DNA from: Arthrobacter sp. 9AX
GTDB taxonomy: Bacteria > Actinomycetota > Actinomycetes > Actinomycetales > Micrococcaceae
Length of the DNA: 64,000 nt
NCBI RefSeq assembly: GCF_902506095.1
Contig: NZ_LR733293.1
Coordinates: forward strand, 3,780,264-3,844,263
Direction of reading: 5' to 3'
Positions 8,318 through 19,481 of the stretch are shown piece after piece. A program made the position numbers and the translations under genes. Within the stretch, counting starts at the first letter, position 1; each line of letters starts with the position of its first letter. The notes under the pieces are model-generated. The model searched no databases. It was not told the origin of the DNA and saw only the letters and a program-made list of their open reading frames with translations.

Positions 8318-9329
8318 AGCGGTGCCAGCCCTGTTTGCGGAGCGCCTGGCTAACCCTGGATACCACCCACTCCGGTCCACGCTCCAGGTCGATCCGGTTG
8401 ATCTTCACCTGCCGCCAGCCCGCTTCGGACACCCGCTGGTCCCGGTAGGAATCCAAAGCCTGCTGTTCGGCCGTGAGGTGATGGACGCCGTCGTACTCAA
8501 CGCAGGTACGGAAGCGGGCGCAGCCCAGGTCCGTCCACACGGGCCTGCCCAAGGCATCGTCCACCCGGCAGTTGGGGACGAATTCCGGCAGCCCGGCGTC
8601 GTCCATCATCAGCCGCAGCCTGGTTTCCGGAGGTGAGTCGACGCCGACGCGCAGCTTTTCGAGTGCTTCCCTTGCCTTTCGGACACCGTGAATCCCATTG
8701 GCGCCCGCCACGAATGAACGCAGTTCGGGCAGCGGCATCATCGGCAGCTTTGGCTCGCCGAAAGACCTTGCATGCTCGCTGACGATCGCATCGCCAACAA
8801 CAATGAGGTCGTCCATTGGCAGGACCGAGCCGAGGTCCACCCAGGTCCGGGCAACCGAAGTCAGCCGCAGCCCGTCGATGTCAATAAGGTCCCCGTCGCG
8901 GACCTTAAGCCGGTGCCCTGCCACGCCCCTGCGCCGTGGAAGTGTCAGGCCGCCTTTTCTGGAGAGGTGCAGGAACCTCCCGGGTTCCCGAAAATGCGCA
9001 CCCGATTTCTTACCCCACGGAACAGGCTCGACGACGGCGGTGACCGGGCCGCCGTCGTCAGGCCGGAATTCCGCCCAGGGCGGGAGCGGGAGTTCCAGGA
9101 TCTCCGCAGCGGTGACGAGGCTTGCGAAAGTGTCCGCATCGAGGCGGGTGTGGGAGCGCACGAGGCCTGCCAGATCAGACGGGCCGGCCTTTGGAACGCG
9201 GACTCCCCGGCTTGGCCGGTGCAGGTCCCGGCCTCCGAGCCGGCTCCTTGTCAGACCCGCAGCTTCGCCCTCTGGAAGACCAAAGGGCCGGGAATCCAAC
9301 GGTTCAGGTAGGGGCGACAATCTGCTCAT
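8316..9329 (-). CDS. DUF559 / endonuclease-like domain protein
   Basis: A 337-residue protein. The C-terminal 110 residues carry a Vsr/DUF559-type restriction-endonuclease-like domain (FRTCVEYDGVHHLTAEQQALDSYRDQR, then WRQVKINRIDLE in outline). The N-terminal part resembles the winged-helix and AbiEi-like region seen in many actinobacterial paralogues. The start is uncertain: ATG 9329 is taken, and the open frame extends to 9365. No function is established for the family and no partner gene is adjacent. The stop codon overlaps palindromic repeat copy 1. Confidence 0.7.
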   Translation of the reverse strand: MSRLSPLPEPLDSRPFGLPEGEAAGLTRSRLGGRDLHRPSRGVRVPKAGPSDLAGLVRSHTRLDADTFASLVTAAEILELPLPPWAEFRPDDGGPVTAVVEPVPWGKKSGAHFREPGRFLHLSRKGGLTLPRRRGVAGHRLKVRDGDLIDIDGLRLTSVARTWVDLGSVLPMDDLIVVGDAIVSEHARSFGEPKLPMMPLPELRSFVAGANGIHGVRKAREALEKLRVGVDSPPETRLRLMMDDAGLPEFVPNCRVDDALGRPVWTDLGCARFRTCVEYDGVHHLTAEQQALDSYRDQRVSEAGWRQVKINRIDLERGPEWVVSRVSQALRKQGWHR

Positions 9330-9393
9330 GCTCCATTGAGCCAGTCCAAACGGACGGCTTAGCACTTGTCCACAGGCCCGCCCGTCTCAACCG

Positions 9394-9455
9394 GAGTTTT
9401 TGTCCAGATATGCAGACTTCCGGGCGTGGAGGTCTGCATATGTGGACAAAAACTC
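9394..9455. repeat. Palindromic intergenic repeat, copy 2
   Basis: A 62-bp element with perfect 12-bp ends, GAGTTTTTGTCC (9394-9405) and GGACAAAAACTC (9444-9455), and inner arms ATATGCAGAC/GTCTGCATAT. It lies 8 bp after the stop codon of the SDR gene, upstream of the DUF559 gene. Confidence 0.85.
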
Positions 9456-9463
9456 AGATGGGG

Positions 9464-10225
9464 TCAGCCGCGGCCGATGAACGGCATGCCTGCCGCCGTG
9501 ATGACCACTGACCCCACGCTGGCCGACGGCGGCATGTTGGCCATCATCAGGACCGCGCGGGCTGCGTCCTCCACCGGGAATGTGGGCTCAACGCGGCGGC
9601 TGCCATCGGCCTGCAGCGCCCCGGCGCCCACGCCGATGGTGTCCATGATGTCGGTGGCCGTGTTGCCGATGTCGATCTGCCCGCACGTGATGCCGAAGCC
9701 CCGCCCGTCCAGCTCGATGCTTTTGGTCAGCCCGGTCATGGCGTGCTTGGTCACGGCGTACGCCACCGTCCGGGGCCGGGGTGAGTGCGCCGAAATGGAA
9801 CCGTTGTTAATGATCCGCCCGCCCTGCGGTTCCTGCGTCTTCATGGCCCGGACGGCTGCCGCGGCGCACAGCATGGAGCCGGTGAGGTTCACCGCCAGGG
9901 TGGCGTCCCAGTCGGCCAGCGAAATCTCGTCCACGCTGGCCGCCGGGCCAAACACGCCCGCGTTGTTGAACAAAAGGTCCACCCGCCCCCACTTTTGGCC
10001 GGTGGCTTCGAAAAGGCGCTCGACGTCGTCGGGCCGGGTGACGTCGCAGGCGACCGGGAGGGCGTGGGGGTGGCCGTGCGCCGTCTCCACGAGCTGCGGC
10101 TCACGCCGCCCGGCGAGGGCAACGGCGTAGCCGTCGCCCAGGAGGAGGCGGGCCACCGCCCGGCCGATGCCGGAACCTGCACCGGTGACCACTGCGACGC
10201 GGCCCGGGGCCTGGGAATGGTTCAA
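9464..10225 (-). CDS. SDR-family oxidoreductase
   Basis: A 253-residue classical short-chain dehydrogenase. The NAD(P)-binding TGAGSGIG lies at about 16-23, NNAG follows, and the catalytic residues are Ser in NNGSISAHSP and Tyr-x-x-x-Lys in AYAVTKHAMTGL. The start is TTG 10225, supported by AGGAG upstream. It is the third gene after the NCS1 permease and the racemase-like gene, all on the minus strand with short gaps, so it is probably part of an allantoin or hydantoin uptake operon. The substrate is unknown; an oxidation of ureidoglycolate is possible but not supported by sequence alone. Confidence 0.88.
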   Translation of the reverse strand: MNHSQAPGRVAVVTGAGSGIGRAVARLLLGDGYAVALAGRREPQLVETAHGHPHALPVACDVTRPDDVERLFEATGQKWGRVDLLFNNAGVFGPAASVDEISLADWDATLAVNLTGSMLCAAAAVRAMKTQEPQGGRIINNGSISAHSPRPRTVAYAVTKHAMTGLTKSIELDGRGFGITCGQIDIGNTATDIMDTIGVGAGALQADGSRRVEPTFPVEDAARAVLMMANMPPSASVGSVVITAAGMPFIGRG

Positions 10226-10268
10226 ACTCTTCTCCTGTATTACCGATGGCCCCGCCTGGAAACTTGCC

Positions 10269-11012
10269 CTAAAGGGACGCGGGAACGTCTGTGCTGTTCA
10301 GCGGCCAGCCTATGACGGTCTTGGGCCGCGGCGCCGCGTAGGTCCGGACTTTGGATGTGGACAGGCGCATGCGGACCAGGGATTCCGCGATGGTCACTGC
10401 GGCCGCAACACCGTCCACCACCGGTACGCCGGCACGCTGCCGGATCTCTTCGTCCAGGCCCGCCATCCCGCCACAGCCGAGCACAATCACCTCGGCCTTG
10501 TCCTCACGGACGGCGAGCATCGCCTGGTTGATGATGGCCTCCACCGCACGGTCCGGTTCCTCCTCAAGCTCCAGGACGGCCATGCCGCTGGCCCGCACCG
10601 AGGCGCACCGGGCATCCAGGCCGGCCAGCTTGAGGCGGTCCTCGATCAGCGGAACGGTCCGGTCCAAGGTGGTGACCACCGAATACTTGTGGCCGAGGAA
10701 CATGGCGGTGCTGGCGGCCGCCTCGGTAATGTCCACCACGGGGACGTCCAGGAGCTCCTGCAGCCCCTCCCGCCCGTGCTCGCCGTAGCCGGCCTGGACG
10801 ACGGCGTCGAACGGCTCGGCGTAGCAGGTCACCGCATCCATCACCGCGATGGCCGCGAGGTAGCTTTCGAAGTTCCCCTCGCAGGAATCGGCGCCGAAGC
10901 GCGGCGTGATTCCGACGATATCCGTCCCTGCCGACGCGATGCTGCGGGCCTGGGCGGCGATGGAGTCCGTCATGGACCCGGTGGTGTTGACGTTCGCGAC
11001 GAGTATGCGCAT
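10269..11012 (-). CDS. Asp/Glu/hydantoin racemase superfamily protein (allantoin-racemase-like, first Cys missing)
   Basis: A 247-residue protein beginning MRILVANVNTTGSMTDSI, the usual hydantoin/allantoin racemase N-terminus. The family normally uses two cysteines. The second is present (Cys180 in VLGCGGMAG), but the first, normally in ACFGDPG, is replaced by Gly75 in AGYGEHG. A Gly plus a single Cys is the arrangement of arylmalonate decarboxylase (Gly74/Cys188), so two-base racemisation is unlikely by the standard mechanism. It lies in an operon with an NCS1 permease that carries an AllR-like operator, so the substrate is probably allantoin or a related ureide. Confidence 0.85.
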   Translation of the reverse strand: MRILVANVNTTGSMTDSIAAQARSIASAGTDIVGITPRFGADSCEGNFESYLAAIAVMDAVTCYAEPFDAVVQAGYGEHGREGLQELLDVPVVDITEAAASTAMFLGHKYSVVTTLDRTVPLIEDRLKLAGLDARCASVRASGMAVLELEEEPDRAVEAIINQAMLAVREDKAEVIVLGCGGMAGLDEEIRQRAGVPVVDGVAAAVTIAESLVRMRLSTSKVRTYAAPRPKTVIGWPLNSTDVPASL

Positions 11013-11036
11013 GGGATTCCTTTGTGGGTGCTCGGC

Positions 11037-12605
11037 TTAGTGGGTGCTGGCGACGGCGATGGATTCGCCGTCGCGGTCTTCCAGCCGCTGTGAGCGGTCC
11101 GCGATGAAGAAGTACACCACCGCTGCGATGCCGGCGGCGAAGAACCAGGCGAACGGTGCCGCAGGTGCCAGGGCAGGGACGAACGCGATGACGAGGGCCA
11201 CGACGGCGGCCGGCACCAGTGCGGTGATAGCCCTGGGGTTCACGCCGTTCTTGTAGTGGTAGGCGCCGTCCGGGGAGGCGGTGTACAGCTCGGGGACGTT
11301 GACCTTGCCGCGGCGGATCAGCCAGTAGTCAGCCATCACGACACCGAACAGCGGGCCCAGGAGGGCACCCAGACCGCCCAGGAAGTACACAATCACCAGC
11401 GGGTTGTTATAGAGGTTCCAAGGCAGGATGACCAGTCCGATAACGGCGCTCACGACGGCTGCCTTGCGGAAGTTCAGGTGCTTGGGGAACAGGTTGGTCA
11501 GTGCATAGACAGGCGCCACGAAGTTGGCCATGAGGTTGACCGCGATGGTCAGGATCAGCAGGGCCAGGCATGCCAGCACCAGGAACAGCGTGTTGGGGAT
11601 GGTCTGGACGATGTCCGACGGGCTCTCGATGATGGTGCCGTTGATCTTGAACTGTCCGCCGGCCAGGACCACCACGATGGCTCCGAAGACGAGCATGTTG
11701 ATGGGGATGCCCCAGAAGTTGCCCCGGACAATGGCCTTTTTCGAGACCGCCGAGCGGGTGAAGTCGCAGAAGTTCAGGACGAACGTGCCGTAGATGGACA
11801 CCCAGAGGGCGCCGCCGGCGAAGATGGTGAGCCACATCTGGGGCCCTTCCAGGGCGTTGTCCGAAGACCACGCGATGGCGCCGCCGGCTTCGATGAAGAT
11901 CCAGACGGCGATGGCCGCCATGGTGGCCAGGATGACGGGGCCGGCAAACGCCTCGTACTTGCGGATCATTTCCATGCCGAAGCTGACGATGACCAGCTGG
12001 ACGATCCAGAGGATCACGAAGGCGATCCAGCCGAGGGTGGACAGGCCGAGGATGGAGTTCTGGTCCAGCTCCCCGAGGGAGGGGAACATTGCCACAAGCA
12101 TGACGCGGAAGACCACGGAGGCGAGGTAGGTCTGGATGCCGAACCAGGCGACGGCTACGGCGCCGCGCAGGAGGCTGGCGATCTGGGCTCCGCGGATGCC
12201 GAAGCTGATCCGGCTCATCACCGGGAAGGGGACGCCGGTTTTGACGCCCATAAAACCGGACAGGGTGAGGAGGCCGAACAGCAGCGCCGCACCGATGCCA
12301 AGGGCCAGCAGGATCTGCCAGCCCCCGAGGCCGAGGGCGAAAAGTCCGATGGCGAAGGCGTAGTTGCCGAGGCTGTGGACGTCGTTGGCCCAGAGGGTAA
12401 AGATGCTGTAGCCGGACCAGCTGCGGCCGGCACGCTTGGTGGGGGCAAGGTCTGCGTTGTAAAGGGTGGGGCTGATGGTCTGGCCTGATGCTGCGCTGGC
12501 GGATTCGCACAGGGCGTCAATACCCACTGCTGGGTGGGCGGAAGAACCTGACGGCGCTGTCAGGTCAGGAGCCACGTCAACGCCCGCCGGTGGAGGGGTC
12601 TGCAT
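11037..12605 (-). CDS. NCS1-family nucleobase/allantoin permease
   Basis: A 522-residue membrane protein with about 12 hydrophobic segments. NCS1 hallmarks are ARTLYNADLAPT-like (here SPTLYNADLAPTKRAGRSW), the YSIFTLWANDVHSLGNY segment and the C-terminal MADYWLIRRGKVNVPELY. It resembles PucI-type allantoin permeases and would import allantoin or a hydantoin with a cation. The start at 12605 is chosen because CTGGAG precedes it; an ATG at 12650 is an alternative. The AllR-like operator at 12672-12688 lies 67 bp upstream. It heads an operon with the racemase-like and SDR genes. Confidence 0.9.
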   Translation of the reverse strand: MQTPPPAGVDVAPDLTAPSGSSAHPAVGIDALCESASAASGQTISPTLYNADLAPTKRAGRSWSGYSIFTLWANDVHSLGNYAFAIGLFALGLGGWQILLALGIGAALLFGLLTLSGFMGVKTGVPFPVMSRISFGIRGAQIASLLRGAVAVAWFGIQTYLASVVFRVMLVAMFPSLGELDQNSILGLSTLGWIAFVILWIVQLVIVSFGMEMIRKYEAFAGPVILATMAAIAVWIFIEAGGAIAWSSDNALEGPQMWLTIFAGGALWVSIYGTFVLNFCDFTRSAVSKKAIVRGNFWGIPINMLVFGAIVVVLAGGQFKINGTIIESPSDIVQTIPNTLFLVLACLALLILTIAVNLMANFVAPVYALTNLFPKHLNFRKAAVVSAVIGLVILPWNLYNNPLVIVYFLGGLGALLGPLFGVVMADYWLIRRGKVNVPELYTASPDGAYHYKNGVNPRAITALVPAAVVALVIAFVPALAPAAPFAWFFAAGIAAVVYFFIADRSQRLEDRDGESIAVASTH

Positions 12606-12919
12606 AGGGGGATCTCCAGTTCTTGGGTTATTCCGCGGTGGTGAGCTCATGGTCGGAGGACCGGTTCTGTTATTCCACATCGCGAAATGAAGATATTGAA
12701 TGGTGAAAACAGATTATGACGTGGATCACCTTCAGTCAAGGAGTTCTGCTTGCCGGGCCGGTCATAAACGGTTGGATTGGCCCAGGACCGCCAGCTCCGC
12801 CCGACCGCCGGAAAGCCTGTTTGACCGCTTCCTCCGCCGCAGCTAATCTCGTATAGCAATAATGTTTTCTCACAATACGAAAACGTAAAGCCAGCATTCG
12901 ACGATGAAAAGAGGCTGCC
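12606..12919. other. Divergent intergenic region, NCS1 permease / aceE
   Basis: A 314-bp stretch without a gene. It holds the AllR-like operator (12672-12688), a weaker half-copy whose GAAA lies 21 bp further on (12705-12708), and an AT-rich block at 12852-12890. In that block TTCTCACAATACGAAAA (12867-12883) partly matches the same motif. AAAAGAGG at 12907-12914 is the ribosome site of the original aceE GTG at 12920. Confidence 0.6.
12672..12688 (-). promoter_or_regulatory. AllR/IclR-like operator upstream of NCS1 permease
   Basis: Read on the minus strand the 17-mer is ATTTCGCGATGTGGAAT. It matches the window consensus ATTTCGCRANRTGRAAT at every position. It lies between the permease start and the AT-rich aceE promoter region. 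Confidence 0.7.
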
Positions 12920-17091
<4,172 letters not shown>

Positions 17092-17098
17092 CGGATCC

Positions 17099-17161
17099 GG
17101 GGCTTTGTCCACATACGGCCGCTTCCGCGCCCCGGAACCCTGCCTGGCCGGACAAAAACTC
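17099..17161. repeat. Palindromic intergenic repeat, copy 3 (degenerate left arm)
   Basis: A 63-bp element after the aceE stop codon. The right end GGACAAAAACTC (17150-17161) is perfect, while the left end is eroded to GGGGCTTTGTCC (17099-17110). The interior CCGCTTCCGCGCCCCGG resembles copy 1. It separates aceE from the MocA-like gene. Confidence 0.7.
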
Positions 17162-17176
17162 GATTAGGGTGCAGCT

Positions 17177-17836
17177 ATGGGAATGGGCGGCGGAGCGGGC
17201 ATGGATGAGGTTCGGGCCACAGGGATTGTCCTTGCCGCCGGCGCCGGGACCAGGCTCGGCCGGGGTCCCAAAGCACTGCTCCCGTATCGCGGCCGGCCGC
17301 TCGTGGAGTCCGTCGCGGGGGCACTGCTCGACGGCGGCTGCCGCGGGGTGGTGGTGGTGCTGGGCGCCGGTGCCCCGGACGTGGCGTCCATCGCAGAACT
17401 GGACCGCTACCGGACTGTTGTGAACCGCGAATGGCAGTCCGGGATGGGCAGTTCCCTGCTGCTCGGCAACTCCGCCGCGGATCCCGGGGACCACCTGATG
17501 GTGGCGCTCGTGGACCAGCCCGGCCTGACCCCCCGGACAGTGGGGCGGCTCCTCGCCGCCCACCGTCCGGGCCGGGTCACCGCTGCCGCGTACGAAGACG
17601 GCGCTGCCGCAGCCGAGGGTTCCTCACCGAACCGTGCTGGCGGCGGGCTCCGCCGCGGGCATCCTCTGATCATCGACGTCACCCTCCGCCAGGCTGTGGC
17701 TGAAACGGTCACGGGCGACGCCGGGGCGCGCAGCTTCCTGCGCGTCCATCCGGAACTGGTGGACGAGGTGGACTGCAGCGACCTGTCCAGCGGACTGGAC
17801 GTTGACACCCCGGAGCAGCTTTACCTGTTGGGCTAG
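17177..17836 (+). CDS. MocA-like nucleotidyltransferase (molybdenum cofactor cytidylyltransferase family)
   Basis: A 219-residue NTP_transf_3 protein. The nucleotide-binding start GIVLAAGAGTRLGRGPKALLPYRGRPL, MVALVDQPGL, RGHPLIID and GLDVDTPEQL are all MobA/MocA family signatures (GHP plus D-x-D-T-P). MocA makes molybdopterin cytosine dinucleotide, the cofactor form used by many enzymes of the xanthine dehydrogenase family, which fits the xdh genes 2 kb away. TAGGGT at 17165-17170 is 6 nt before the ATG, suggesting a leaderless start. The stop codon overlaps that of the convergent UDG-like gene in the sequence CTAG. Confidence 0.82.
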   Translation: MGMGGGAGMDEVRATGIVLAAGAGTRLGRGPKALLPYRGRPLVESVAGALLDGGCRGVVVVLGAGAPDVASIAELDRYRTVVNREWQSGMGSSLLLGNSAADPGDHLMVALVDQPGLTPRTVGRLLAAHRPGRVTAAAYEDGAAAAEGSSPNRAGGGLRRGHPLIIDVTLRQAVAETVTGDAGARSFLRVHPELVDEVDCSDLSSGLDVDTPEQLYLLG

Positions 17837-18339
17837 CTCCGGATCACTCCGGCGTCGAGCAACTCCCCCAGCCCACGCTTGAACCCGTTCCTTCCGCCGT
17901 GGGAAGGGTGCCGGACCTTTGGAACGTCCAGGCCGCTGCGCTGCAGGCTGCGGTGTGCGACGTTGCCCACCGCCACGACCGATTCGATGCCGAACAGCTC
18001 CGCGAGCGACTGCCAGTACGGCGCGCCGAGCCGGGCATCGGCAGCCGTGGGAGTGCGGTTGGACTGCGGCTTGCCGGGAACATGGGTGCTGTTCGCCGGC
18101 CCCTGGAACATGGTGCGGTTGGTGAACGGTACCCCGGTGATTCCCATACCCCTGAAGCCCGGGGCCTCCCCCAGCAGCAGCACCTTGGGCGAACGGTCCA
18201 GGAGCTCCCCGAAATACAGCTCAAGGTTCCGCCGGCGTACCGCATTGCCCGGGACGCTGTGATCGAAGAAGTTGTTGCGCCCCGGAACAGTGGGCACGGC
18301 AGCAAGCCGCTCCACAAAGTCACTGACGGCGGCAGTCAC
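17833..18339 (-). CDS. Uracil-DNA glycosylase superfamily protein
   Basis: A 168-residue protein. GTG 18339 is taken as the start because GGGAG lies 7 nt upstream; the open frame extends further but reads as low complexity. The UDG-superfamily pattern is visible: VLLLGEAPGFRGMGITGVPFTNR (motif 1 region, GEAPG) and the C-terminal segment KVRHPSHGGRN (histidine motif). It is shorter than UDG families 1-5. It may excise uracil or another damaged base, or act on a different nucleic-acid substrate. Confidence 0.78.
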   Translation of the reverse strand: MTAAVSDFVERLAAVPTVPGRNNFFDHSVPGNAVRRRNLELYFGELLDRSPKVLLLGEAPGFRGMGITGVPFTNRTMFQGPANSTHVPGKPQSNRTPTAADARLGAPYWQSLAELFGIESVVAVGNVAHRSLQRSGLDVPKVRHPSHGGRNGFKRGLGELLDAGVIRS

Positions 18340-18418
18340 AAGCGTGCTCCCAAGCGTAAGAGAGCCGCCCGGCGTCCCCGTGGGGAGCGGAGCGAGGCAT
18401 GGGGCAGGCGGCGAACGG

Positions 18419-19399
18419 CTACCAGCGCGGGTGGATGGCGTCCCTGAAGTAGTGGTCGTAGATCCAGCGGACGCCGCCGTCGAACTCTTCGCTGACGTCC
18501 ACGGAAGCCGCGGCAGCGTTCGCCGCGGCCTGCTCCACGCTGCGCGCCCCGGGGATGACCGTGCTGACGCCGTCCTGCGCGGCGATCCAGGCGATGGCCG
18601 CCTGCGCCGTGCCGGCACCGGCCGGAACCAGCTGTTCAAACTCCGCCACGGCCTTCAGTCCCAACTCGTAGTCCACGCCCGAGAACGTTTCGCCGACGTC
18701 GAAGGAGTCGCCGTTCCGGTTGTAGTTCCGGTGGTCGTTCTCGGCGAAGGTGGTTTCCTTGGTGTACTTGCCCGAGAGCAGCCCGGACGCGAGCGGCACC
18801 CGCGCGATGATGCCCACACTGGCAGCCTTCGCAGCGGGCAGGACTTCGTCAAGGGGCTTGAGCCGGAATGCATTCAGGATGATCTGGACAGAAGCGGTTC
18901 CCTCGTGGCGGATCGCTTCCAGGGCTTCGTCGGTGCGCTCCACGCTGACGCCGTAGTTGCGGATGGCCCCCTCAGACACCAGGGTGTCCAGGGCGTCGTA
19001 GACCTCGGCGTTGCTGTACACAGGGGTGGGAGGGCAATGCAGCTGGACCAGGTCCAGGGTGTCCGTCCCCAAATTCTTCCGCGACCGGTCCACCCACTGG
19101 CGGAAGTTGGCCAGCGTGTAGTGCTCGGGCCTCTGGTCCACACGACGGCCCATCTTCGTGGCCACCATGATGTCCAGCCCAGGGTTATCGGCGAGGAACT
19201 TGCCGATGGCCTGCTCGCTTTTGCCGTCACCGTAGACGTCGGCGGTGTCGAAGAAGTTCACTCCTGCTTCAACGGAGGCGGCAAGGATGGCCTGCGCCTG
19301 GGCCGGGTCTACGTTGCCCCAGTCCGCGCCAAGCTGCCAGGTGCCCAGTCCCACCACCGAGACGTTCCGTCCGGTCTTGCCTAAAATCCGCTGTTCCAT
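18419..19399 (-). CDS. Aldo/keto reductase
   Basis: A 326-residue TIM-barrel oxidoreductase of the YajO/Tas type. The catalytic tetrad context is present: FFDTADVYGDGKSEQAIG (Asp, Tyr), VATKMGRR (Lys) and LVQLHCPP (His). It probably uses NADPH. The C-terminal QAAIAWIAAQDGVSTVIPGARS matches the family's cofactor-binding end. The start ATG at 19399 begins MEQRILGKTGRNVSVVGLGTW, the normal N-terminus. The substrate is unknown. Confidence 0.92.
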   Translation of the reverse strand: MEQRILGKTGRNVSVVGLGTWQLGADWGNVDPAQAQAILAASVEAGVNFFDTADVYGDGKSEQAIGKFLADNPGLDIMVATKMGRRVDQRPEHYTLANFRQWVDRSRKNLGTDTLDLVQLHCPPTPVYSNAEVYDALDTLVSEGAIRNYGVSVERTDEALEAIRHEGTASVQIILNAFRLKPLDEVLPAAKAASVGIIARVPLASGLLSGKYTKETTFAENDHRNYNRNGDSFDVGETFSGVDYELGLKAVAEFEQLVPAGAGTAQAAIAWIAAQDGVSTVIPGARSVEQAAANAAAASVDVSEEFDGGVRWIYDHYFRDAIHPRW

Positions 19400-19420
19400 C
19401 CCTCGACTATATGCAACGCA

Positions 19421-19469
19421 GGGTCACATCCTGCCCAATGATGTCGCTTGAGGGGGCATTATGTGACCC
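19421..19469. repeat. Inverted repeat between xdh 3' end and aldo/keto reductase
   Basis: GGGTCACAT (19421-19429) and ATGTGACCC (19461-19469) form a perfect 9-bp inverted repeat with a 31-nt spacer. It may be a terminator of the left-going xdh operon or an operator for the reductase gene. Confidence 0.5.
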
Positions 19470-19481
19470 CGCGCTGGTCCT

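Noticed and set aside
11256..12488. Long plus-strand open frame opposite the NCS1 permease
   Set aside because: The Asp/Gln/His-rich translation is typical of antisense frames to membrane proteins. The minus-strand permease has clear family motifs.
12846..12883. AllR-like pair in front of aceE
   Set aside because: The better copy (12867-12883) matches only about 10 of 17 positions and the second about 9; kept as a note in the intergenic entry but not called as an operator.
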